64,000 nt of DNA from Dendrobium chrysotoxum. Taxonomy: Eukaryota > Streptophyta > Magnoliopsida > Asparagales > Orchidaceae. Every line of letters starts with the position of its first letter. The first letter of the stretch is position 1. Positions 47,755 through 57,500 of the stretch are shown here, piece after piece. The DNA lies in NCBI GenBank assembly GCA_019925795.1, contig CM034301.1, positions 46,401,783 through 46,465,782 of the forward strand, read 5' to 3'. A program made the position numbers and the translations under genes. The notes under the pieces were generated by a model that was not told the origin of the DNA, made no database searches, and saw only the letters and a program-made list of their open reading frames with translations.

Positions 47755-48189
47755 CCTCAATAACTTTATACTCAACACAACTAAAAATTAGTTAAAATAT
47801 TTTGATTTATTTTTTTAATTTAAAATTAGGTCCAAATCAAAGATATCAACGTTTAAATTTAATTTTAAAAATCAAAGAAATGAAATTCCTACTTATTTCT
47901 CAAAAGCTATTTTGAACAATAAAAAGAGATATATGCTACTTATTTTTCAAGTCTGTGATTAGGATTTCAACATAATCAACTCTTCTCATCAGAGGTTCAG
48001 TTCAAGGAGTTCACACTTCACGTGTCCCGCAGTCCCTATACCCTGTAGACTCTACTATACTTCTAGTTGTAGATCTGCGAGGAATTCATAACTTAAAAAA
48101 AAAAAATAAGGAACGTTCTTTACAATAAGCGTTGTCATGCCAATTACGATCAATAATAGCAAATTTAGGGGTATAACTAAGTCAAATTT
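47755..48189. other. Intergenic, nothing recognised
   Basis: A short phrase AAATTTAGGGGTATAA occurs twice near 48159-48201, next to the following element. Confidence 0.5.
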
Positions 48190-48423
48190 AGGGGTATAAT
48201 TGAGCAAGCTGACTCGTGAGCATGCTCGTGCTCAGCTCGATAAATAGCTTGTGAGCCGAGCTTGATGAGCCAAGTTTCAACCAGCACTAACTTGGCTTAT
48301 AAGCTCACGAGCCAGCTCATTTAAAAAATATTAGTATAAAATACATCTAAAATATATTAGCATTCAGAATTTTATTTATAAAATATTTAAAAATTCTATC
48401 TTACTTCTCATATTAAATTATTC

Positions 48424-48462
<39 letters not shown>

Positions 48463-48626
48463 TAATTATTTTATTATAATAATTGCTCAAATCATAATCA
48501 TTTTCTCTCTTTCATACCCCGTGAACTAGCTCGAACTCGTAGATTACAGCTAGAACTCGATTAATAAATCAAGCTCAAGCTTAACCCAATGATAACTCGA
48601 GCTCAGCTTGACTCTTTTACACCTCT
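48190..48626. mobile_element. hAT-like MITE with GAGCTCG-rich ends
   Basis: 437 bp from AGGGGTATAATTGAGCAAGC to the inverted GCTTGACTCTTTTACACCTCT. Inside the ends are repeated GCTCG/GAGC motifs in inverted arrangement. It carries a (TTA)n tract at about 48424-48462. Confidence 0.6.
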
Positions 48627-48717
48627 AAGCCAACCCATATTAGGATGCACTTCCTAAGGAATTATTTGGTTGGCAGGGTCAATGCCTGTGGATTCTTGGA
48701 TTGTTTTTTGGTATTCT
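48627..48717. other. Spacer before the nested LTRs
   Basis: Ends with ATTCT, the apparent left target duplication of the decayed LTR that starts at 48718. Confidence 0.5.
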
Positions 48718-49524
48718 TGTTACATCACCAAAAATTGCCTATAGAGCACAAACCTTGAGGCAAATTTAAGATTACAAATTTCAAAAATTAAATTTGGGGC
48801 CATCCAAACTCTATTTTTAGTAAATTTATAGTCAAACTGAATGTTTAGAAGAGAAGAACCAAACGACACCAAAATTGGTCCAATCAAGCCAAATGGGTTT
48901 AACTCAGAGGGCCAGAGCATGTTTGAAAGCTTCAAAGCATAAACTGGATGATCAAATAATATCCAAATATTGCATGCTTATAATCGAATCGAGCGGCTCG
49001 ATGAGACAAATCTAATTAGCCCAAGAATGTTTGAGTCCGATATCATTATGATACTCAAATGCTATAAAAATGCTTTATGATTGAGGGAATCGATATGAGT
49101 TGTCCAATTGATCACTTTGATTTTGTCATGGATCTTCTCTCTAAAAAATTTATAAAAAGATTCTTACTTCCCACATGAAAAAGGGAGACTTGGAGCTTGG
49201 ACCTTTGGTAGGAGATTAAAGAGAGCTCTATGGCTTCAAGAATATAAAGCTCCACCTAGGCACCATAATCGACGAACCACCATCGATTGTCGACAGACCA
49301 CCACCCGATTACTGATTTCTGTCGGATCACCACCTATTCGCTAAACTTCCACCTGGGCGCTGACTATCACCAAACTTACTCCCGATCATCGTGAGACCAT
49401 CCCCCTGTCGCCGACGGCCACCAGACTTTCTTTGAGCAGCCGACTGCCTTTGGACTTTCGCCCGACCATCGTCGGACTACCGCCCCGCCGCCAAATGTCC
49501 CCTGGCTTCGACCCGGACGCTGAC
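48718..49524 (+). mobile_element. Decayed LTR type B, left part of an interrupted copy
   Basis: Starts TGTTACATCACCAAAAATTG, parallel to the type B start TGATACGTCATCAAAAAATT, and follows it to a CGGACCACC-like repeat zone at 49260-49520. It is cut at 49524 by an insertion. The rest is at 62639-63371. Without the insertion the LTR is about 1535 bp, against 1584 bp for the intact type B copy. Confidence 0.75.
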
Positions 49525-50094
49525 TGTAATAGCCAATATGTTGACTCTGCTAAATATTTTTTTTTGGAGTCAATATAAGTCCAAATTGTGAACCTTCTTC
49601 GCCATAGCGTTGTTATTATAGTATTTTATTTGCACGATTTTTTTCGTAATTTTTGGGCGCTAGTGAAAAACCTTAAGAAATTGATACTTATCAGTATAAG
49701 CAAGGATTTTGGGAGCGTCAGGTGTCCGTTTTATAAACCGATTTAATCAATATTTTTAAATAAAATTATTTCTTTTATGAATTTTTTTAAATAATTTTTG
49801 AAGCCCCAATAAAATTTTTATGAATTTTATACTTAAAAAAATTGATTAAATTAATTATATAATATTAAGTTATTATTTTAATTAAAATATCCTAAGTCAC
49901 TAATAGTTATTAAAAGCTTTTTAAAAATTCTTTTTCCCTATTGATTTCAACAATAGAGAGCTCTTTAGGAAAATAAAAGATAATAGAGAAGGGAGAGAGA
50001 AAAGAAAAACTAAGATTTGAAGGCCACAGAGTTATTTTCATCCATCGATGCTATTGGAAGATTTTCTCGTCTCATTGTAAGGAATCTTTATCCT
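49525..50094 (+). mobile_element. Left part of a 2.15-kb solo LTR
   Basis: Starts TGTAATAGCC right after CTGAC (49520-49524). The partner end GGGGCATCACT is at 62638, followed by CTGAC (62639-62643). Removing the Tat element and its ATCCT duplication leaves 2154 bp. The orientation is not certain; the size suggests a large gypsy LTR. It contains no coding sequence. Confidence 0.6.
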
Positions 50095-51139
50095 TGTTGC
50101 GGACTCAAATATACGCGGCGATAGATTTTAATTTTCCGTCTCAACGTTGTACGTATATCCAGTACACAAACAGAATTGAGAAAGTAACACCAGAATTTTT
50201 ACGTGGAAAACCCTGGAAAGGGAAAAAACCACGGGGCCACGCCCAGTTGAAATGATTCCACTAGAACTTGAGCAGATTACAGGGGACTGACTCGCTTTCA
50301 AGGGCGATCAGATTACAATGAGTATCCGTTACAAGGACAAGCTGAGTTCCGACGTCACTCGGAATGTCGAACAGAATTCTGGCGTCACTTTGAAAGAAAC
50401 CCGGCGTCACTCGGGCGTCGGGTAGAATTCCGGCGTCGGGCAGTATTCCGACGCTGCTCCCGTGTAGGGCAGAGTTCCGGCGTCCCTCGGGCGCCTGGTG
50501 GTGCTTCGGTGGAGTTCCGGCGATGTTCCGGCGGAGTTCCGGCGGTGTTTCGGCGGAGTTCCGGCGGTGGTCGAGGAGGAGCTGTTCCCTCCTAGGCTTC
50601 TCTTCTCTTCTTCTTTTCTTCTTCTCTTCCTCTCTTCTTGGCTTGGGTCCCCTCTTAGGAGAAATGAGGGGCTATTTATAGTTTTTCTGGAGTGGCATAG
50701 CCCGTAAATATGTGAGGGATCAGGGGCAAATAGGGAGTGATCTGGATGAACGGCCGATATTGAATCCCTTGATCATGAACCGTTTATCAAGCATTTGAAG
50801 GTCTTAATGATGTCAGAATTCTACGATCTTGGGCTCGTTGGATTCGTCTCGTCGAGCCGCTCGATTCGACTATAAGCTCGTCAAAATCGGAGACCGTTTG
50901 GTAACTCAAATAGCTGTTTGATGCTTCCAACAGCGCTTCGGGTACTTGATTTGGACTCACTTGGGCTCGGATTGAGTCGAATTTGGTGTCGTTGGATTCG
51001 TATTTCCGAGACGCTCAGTTCGACTATAAGTTTGCTGAAATCGGAGTTTAAATGGTCACCGAAATAATTTTTGAAGTTTCCAACTTGAGTTTTCCTCGAG
51101 ATTCGTGCCCGATCAAGATGATTTTTTGGCGATATATCA
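50095..51139 (-). repeat. Downstream (3') LTR of the Tat element
   Basis: 1045 bp. The CTATAAATAG motif is at about 50671-50681 on the minus strand. Confidence 0.95.
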
Positions 51140-51155
51140 GTTGCCCCCCTATTTT
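51140..51155 (-). promoter_or_regulatory. Polypurine tract
   Basis: Minus-strand AAAAATAGGGGGGCAAC lies directly before the downstream LTR. Confidence 0.8.
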
Positions 51156-51399
51156 TGGACGTCAAAGCTCCAGGAGTCCAAAAATATATGTGTCGGCTTT
51201 TTATTTTGACAAAATTGCAAAAATTTGCGTTCCGAAAATTACACGTTTACTCGAACTTGATTATAGAGGCCCCGTTGAGCTCCGAAAGTGTCAAAATTGA
51301 GTCCGGAACGTTGAAAAACGTGTCCGGGGACCCCAAAAACGTCGAATTTGGACCGTCCGGGCCCGAAATTGGATCTCGGGAACGGGTAGGCGGCCGTAC

Positions 51400-51705
51400 C
51401 GGCCGGACTGGCCGGCCGCCGCCGCCGCCGCCGCCGGCGGCGCAGAACCGCGCCGGAGCGCGCTCGGCCCGCGCTGGGCCCGCCCGCGGCCCGCGCTGGG
51501 CCCGCCCGCGGCCTGCTCGCGGCCCGCTTGGGCCCGCCCGCGGCCTGCTCGCGGCCCGCCTGGGGCCCGCCCGCGGCCTGCTCGCGGCCCGCCTGGGGCC
51601 CGCCCGCGGCCCGCCTTGGCCCGCGCCTGGCCCGCGCCTGGCGCCTGCTGGCCGCGCCCCTTGGCTGGGCGGTTTGGCCGGCGGTTTGGGGAACCGCCGG
51701 CCGGT
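51400..51705. repeat. GC-rich region with 32-33-bp tandem repeats
   Basis: A CCG/GCC run at 51416-51440 is followed by three to four copies of a unit with the core GCCCGCGGCCTGCTCGCGGC. It keeps several frames open on both strands without domains. Tandem repeats in the 3' untranslated region are known from Tat/Ogre elements. Confidence 0.8.
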
Positions 51706-51844
51706 TTCAATATAATATTATATATATATTTTTTTTTAATTTGGGCCCGAAAAATTCCGAAAAAATCCCAAAAAATTCCGAAAAATTTGAAAAATTTCAG
51801 GGAATTTAATAGAATTTTGGAATCCTCCCCCCCTTAAGGAAAAC

Positions 51845-51852
51845 TATAAATA
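51845..51852 (+). promoter_or_regulatory. TATA box of the antisense gene
   Basis: TATAAATA within AAAACTATAAATAGACCCC, about 280 bp before the ATG. The same AAAACTATAAATAG occurs in the element's LTR promoter on the minus strand. Confidence 0.6.
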
Positions 51853-51914
51853 GACCCCCCAAGGCTTAGTAGAAACTCGCCCCTTCTTCTCTTCTTCCTC
51901 TGGCTTTCTAGCTT

Positions 51915-52115
51915 TTGGCATTCTGAGGCTTTCCGCCATTTTTTAAGTAGGTGACTTTCCCTACTTGACTTGGCGCCCCTCTTTTTGTGCAGAAGTTAGT
52001 GGCTTTCTCCCTTCCTCTCCTCGTTCTTCCTCCCTTTTTCTTCCTACTTTGGAGGCTTTCCGCAGTCTTTCGTAGGTGATTTTCCCTACTTAGATTTGCG
52101 CCCCTCTTTAGTAAA
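51915..52115 (+). repeat. Imperfect duplication in the antisense-gene leader
   Basis: GAGGCTTTCCGCCATTTTTT ... TTTCCCTACTTGACTTGGCGCCCC recurs as GAGGCTTTCCGCAGTCTTTC ... TTTCCCTACTTAGATTTGCGCCCC about 125 bp later. Confidence 0.75.
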
Positions 52116-52125
52116 GGGAGCAAAA

Positions 52126-53804
52126 ATGGGTGACCCTGCCTCCTCTAAAATTCCTTCAGAAGATCATCCTGTGCAACGGTCTGAAGTTCCAAAGAGGGTC
52201 CAGAAGGCGCCGAAGGCTGACGATGTGATTTCCACCGTCACTGAGGATTCCTTCATCTCATTTAGGAAGAAGTTTCATTTTCCTAATGATTTGGTAATGA
52301 AGGTGCCGGCCAGAACTGATCGTGCTTGCTTTCCTCCCCCTGGATATGTGACGGTGTATGAATTTAGCCTGCGAGCGGGACTACGATTTCCTCCTTCCAC
52401 CGAACTGATCGACATTCTGACGCTTTGTGGGGTGTGCTTGTCTCAATTTTCCTACAGAGCAATGTCGATTGTGATGGGCCTGATCGTGCTTTTCAGAGAC
52501 CGCGGAGTGGTACTTTCCTCAGAGTGCCTTTCTCGGATGGGGCGTCTCTTTGGCGATGCGCAGGGACGTGTTTCATTCAGGTCCAAGTGGTTGGATATCC
52601 GCACCCGAGACCCTTCGAAAGGTTGGATCAGCAACTTCTTTTATGTGCAGAATGATTGGGGTCTTCAGGAGAAGTGGGGGAAGTTGAAAGAGCTACCTGT
52701 CCCCCTTCACATTGGAGCAGAAGATTTGCTGAGGATACTCAAACTCCCTGATCTGGATGCTTTACACTACGAGGTGCGTTACTTGAGTAGATATGTAGAT
52801 GAGGAGTACTTGTTCAAGGTTGGGTTATCTACTCAAGCAGGGAGATCACATGCTCAAATATTGAAGAAGTCTGCTAGAGTTCCAGAAGTGGTTCCCCAAA
52901 AGAATCACTCCAAGCATCCAGGGAGCGAGGAAGGTTTGCAGGCATTGAGGAAGAAGAGGGCAGGTGAAGTTTTGACAGTTGTTAGCAGAGGTCCCCGAGC
53001 TTCTCCATCCAAGACATATATTCCAGAGGATGTGTTAAACCATCAGTGCATCGGCCGCCGACGGGCTGAGGAGTTGGTGAGTTCTCCTTCACTTCTTCTC
53101 CTTTTTTACATTTCTTAAGGAATATATTTCTGATATTTTTCTTGTCTCAGTATTCTGATTTCAAGCTTGAGATGACCAAGGCTCTGAACGATTGGAACAA
53201 AGAGTTTGTGAAGGTTAAATACCTTCAGGGAGAGTACAAGAAGAAATATGACAGTAAAGTGAAGGAGATGAAGGTGGTGGAGGATCAGCTCGAGGGGTGC
53301 AGAACTGAGTTGGCGAACAAGATCACTTCAGTCTCTTCTCAGAATGAACGGATGGATCGTCTGCATATAGAATTGGTGGAGGCACAAGCAACGATCAAGC
53401 AGCAGGAAAAGGCTCAGCAAGTCCTTGAGGCTGAGAATGAGAGGCTTCGTAGTGTACTGTCTGAGAAGGAGGCCCAGCAGTTGCCGTCAGCAGTTATTGA
53501 GGAGTTCAAAAAATCTTATGCTTTCAAGATCATTATTGAGGACCACATTCAGGAGGCTCGCAGTCATATTTATGATGTGGAGGTGAAGGCCTTGGAGGCA
53601 GAGTGCGCAGAGGATGGCTTCATCAGGGGCTTCATGAAGGGTGTTCGGACAGTACATCGCAAGACCGGAGCAGAGATCGAGGGACTGACTCCCAGCCAGG
53701 CTTCTAGTGATGCTTCTTCGGACTCTGGTGGTGAAGAGCTGGAGAGTGAGTTACAGCGAGCTTTTGCCTTGGAGGAGGACGAGGATGATGTTGAGATTCT
53801 CTAG
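52126..53804 (+). CDS. Antisense extra gene of the Tat element (Transposase_28-like, with coiled coil)
   Basis: Two exons, 52126-53076 and 53151-53804, with a 74-bp intron (GTGAGT ... TCTCAG) in phase 0; product 534 aa. Start chosen at AAAAATGGGTG (MGDPASSK). The N-terminal half (about residues 70-200; LRAGLRFPP, LSQFSYRAM, DPSKGWISNFFYV) resembles the plant 'putative gypsy type transposon' domain (Pfam PF04195, Transposase_28). Then comes a basic linker (RKKRAGE), a long predicted coiled coil in exon 2 (about 340-440), and a very acidic tail (LEEDEDDVEIL). It lies between pol and the 3' LTR on the opposite strand, as the antisense ORFs of Grande and related Tat elements do. The biochemical role of such proteins is not established. 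A TATA box lies upstream at 51845. Confidence 0.85.
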
Positions 53805-54505
53805 GGTGTCTTTGATGTAGTTTTGTATCTCTTTGATTCCTTTCTAGTGATTGTATGTATGCTCGATGTTGATGTTTCTATCTGGTGTACTTGATGTTCA
53901 GTGATATATAAAGATGTTGTTGATGTTCTTTTCTCACATGCAAATGAAATTTACTTAGTTTTATTTCAGTTTGGACTTTAGTGAGCTCTCTTTTGACTTG
54001 AACAAATGTGAGGCATTCTTTTTCTTTAAAGATTTTGACCCATCCAGGGTTATTAGTGAAAGCATTTGCTCGATTCCCTTAACCTGTCCGGAAAAAGGTC
54101 AGATCAACTCCCTTCGGGATTGATCATCAAATGATTTTGATATTCAAGATATCCTCCTAGGATACTTGACCTATCCGAGGTTGTTAGTCAAAGCATTTGC
54201 TTGATGACATTAACCTGTGTGGAAGAGGTCGGATCAAATCCCCCTGGGATTGATCATTCAATAATTGAGATACAATATAGATTGTGTACTTCTCGAATCA
54301 CAGGAAAAGAGTTTGGAGAGGAGAAACAATAGCACGACAAAGTGAATATCATATTGCTCTGTGATATGAGATAACAGTTCCCTAGAATAACTTAGGGATA
54401 CAAGGGAAAAGTTCTTCTATAATCAACACACACGGGATGTACGAAAAACTTTATAACACGAATATAAGACAAACATAATACATAGACTGATAGCAGTATC
54501 AACTC
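53805..54505. other. Spacer between the convergent antisense gene and gag-pol
   Basis: Contains an imperfect tandem repeat of period about 131 bp (54037-54167, 54168-54275) built around AAGCATTTGCT, TTAACCTGT and GGGATTGATCAT. It must hold the 3' ends of both convergent transcripts unless they terminate further on. Confidence 0.7.
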
Positions 54506-57500
54506 CTACTGATAATATTTGCGAAGATTGCCCACGTTCCAAGTTCGAGGAAGCATTTTCCCGCCAGCAGCCTTCAATTTGAAGGTTCCAGGCTTGACCA
54601 TAGCCGCTACCAAATAAGGACCCTCCCAGAGGGGGGAGAGCTTATTTCGCTGAGGGCCTTTTCCAGCGGCTTCAATGCTTCGTAGTACTAAGTCCCCAAT
54701 AGTGATAGGGCGAGGTTTCACCCTTCGATTGTAGTGACGGGCAACTCTTTGGTGGTATGCAGCGGTTCTGAGTGAGGCTTCATCTCTTACTTCTGGGAGG
54801 AAATCCAAATTTGCTCTAAGCTTCTCCTTGTTACTTTTGAAGTTGAAAGTCTGAACTCTGTGGCTAGGAACTCCGATATCAACCGGTATGACTGCTTCTG
54901 TACCAAAGCAAAGGTTATATGGGGTTTCCCCTGTTGGAGTTCTGGTGGTGGTCCGATAAGCCCAGAGGACATTGGGGAGTTCTTCGGCCCATTGCCCCCC
55001 AGCCTTCCCTAGGCGTGTCTTCAGCCCTTTCAGGATTGTTCGATTTGTGACCTCTGTTTGCCCATTAGTTTGAGGATGGGCAACAGCTGTGTGAATGAGC
55101 TGAATATGAAAATCCCTACAAAAAGATGTAAAGATTTTCCCAGTGAACTGTGTCCCGTTATCAGTGATGATTTTTGCGGGAATGCCAAAGCGACATATTA
55201 TGTTCTTCCATAAGAATTGCTTGGCATTTGCTTCAGTAATCTTCGCCAAAGGTTCCGCCTCTACCCATTTGGTGAAGTAATCTACAGCCAAAATAATGAA
55301 TTTTCGCTGTCCAGTTGCTATAGGAAAAGGTCCCATTATATCAATTCCCCATTGGGCAAAAGGCCAGGGGCCTTGAAGAGATGCAAGCTCCAGAGCGGGT
55401 GTATGAGTGAGGTTAGAATGCAGTTGACAGTTTTCGCACTTTCGTGTGAATTCAAGTGCATCCTGTTTCATTGTAGGCCAATAGAATCCCTGTCTCATGA
55501 TCTTGTAAGCTAACGCTCTTCCTCCCAGATGTTCTCCACATACTCCTGAATGCACTTCTCGAAGCGCGTAATCGGCTTCTGATGGTGGGAGACACTTGAG
55601 GTAGGGCCCAATGAAGGAGCGTTTATACAACTCGTTGCTGATAATAGTGAAATTTGCAGCTTGTCTCCGAAGTCGTATTGCAGCTATAGGATCTTCAGGT
55701 AGCACTCCATCTTTTAGAAAAGACAAGATGGGTTCGATCCAAGACATCTCTCTTGGCTCGTCAATTGACTGTATGACCCATGGACCCTGAATGCTTGGAA
55801 AGTGGATTTCCTCGATACATCTTCTCTTGTAGATATCCCCCGTTGTTGATGTAGCAAGTTTAGAAAGAGCGTCTGCTCTCGCATTTTGTTCTCGGAGGAT
55901 ATGTATGATTTGATGTTCCCCTATACGGGCTAAGAGTAGCTTCACAATGCTACAATATTGAGCCAATTGTGGGTTGTGAATATCAAAATCCCCCTCCACC
56001 TGAGAGGCGACTAGTTGGGAATCAGTGTGGGCTATTAGGTTCTGGACTTCACAGTCGATGGCTAGTCTCAACCCAGCAATAAGGGCCTCGTATTCTGCTA
56101 CGTTGTTGGTTGCTGGGAACTTGAGTCGAAGCCCGTACTCAAGAGTAACCTTCTGTGGAGAGATTAATAAAATTCCAGCCCCAGCCCCAGAACTCCCTGA
56201 AGCTCCATCGACGTACAACATCCAGAATGGGGAAGAAGGTGAAGCACTTGGTTGTACATCAGATGCTGGAACAGTGCATTCAACTACAAAATCTGCTAGT
56301 GCTTGAGATTTAATATCAGGTCTAGGCAAGTAGTGGATATCAAATTCTCCCAGTTCTACAGACCACTTGACAAGCCTGCCTGATGCTTCTGGCTTCTGCA
56401 GAATGCTTTTTAGCGGCAGATTCGTGTAAACTCCAATTGAGTGGGCTTGAAAGTAAGGGCGTAGTTTTCTGGCGGAGTAAACTAACGCCAATGCTGTCTT
56501 ATCTGCCAGAGGATAACGTCCCTCTACTTCAGATAGAATCTTACTAACGTAGTAGATAGGACGTTGTATAGCATTTTCTTCTCGGACCAGAACTGAACTA
56601 ATGGCTTGGATAGATACAGCCATATACAAATACAATCTCTCTCCTGGTATTGGTTTAGAAAGTAGTGGCGGGGATGCCAAATACTTTCGCAATTGTTCGA
56701 AGGCTTCTTGACATTCATCTGTCCATTGAAATCCGGAGCTACGAGCACCTCTAAGTATCTTGAAGAAGGGCAGATATTTGTCTCCTGAACGTGCCAGGAA
56801 ACGAGATAGTGCCGCAATTCTCCCATTCAGCCTTTGGACCTCCTTGATGTTCTTTGGCGGCACCATGTCCCTTAATGCCTTGATCTTCTCCGGATTGGCT
56901 TCGATTCCTCTATGGGTTACCATAAACCCTAAAAACTTTCCAGAAGCGACTCCAAAAGCACATTTAGCGGGGTTGAGTCGCATATTGTAATGCCTTAACA
57001 AGTGGAAATATTGTTTCAGGTCAGAGATATGTTGGGTTTTTTCCAGACTTTTTACCAACATATCGTCCACGTACACCTCCATTGTACGTCCAATAAGGCT
57101 TTTGAAAACCTTATTCATGAGGCGCTGATAAGTTGCTCCAGCATTTTTGAGCCCGAAGGGCATCACCCGGTAGCAGTACAATCCTTTGTCTGTTTGAAAA
57201 GCTGTTGCTTCTTCATCAGCAGGATTCATCTTTATTTGATTGTAACCGGAGTATGCATCCATAAAACTTAACATCTGATGACCGGAAGTGGTATCAACCA
57301 ACTGGTCAATGCGAGGGAGCGGAAAACTATCTTTTGGGCAAGCTTTATTGAGATCAGTGTAATCTATACACATTCTCCAGGCTCCACTCCCCTTCCGTAC
57401 CATGACAACATTTGCTAACCAAGTAGGATAGTGTACCTCTCGTATGAATCCGGCTTCTAAAAGTTTATCAACTTCTTGTTCAATTGCTTGCTGGCGGTCT

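Noticed and set aside
47308..47763. 151-codon plus-strand frame
   Set aside because: Lies within an inverted-repeat element, low-complexity (Pro/Ser/His), no domain, and crosses the element's end.
51155..51715. Long GC-rich open frames on both strands (Ala/Gly/Pro/Arg-rich)
   Set aside because: Produced by GC-rich tandem repeats in the 3' region of the Tat element; no recognisable protein.
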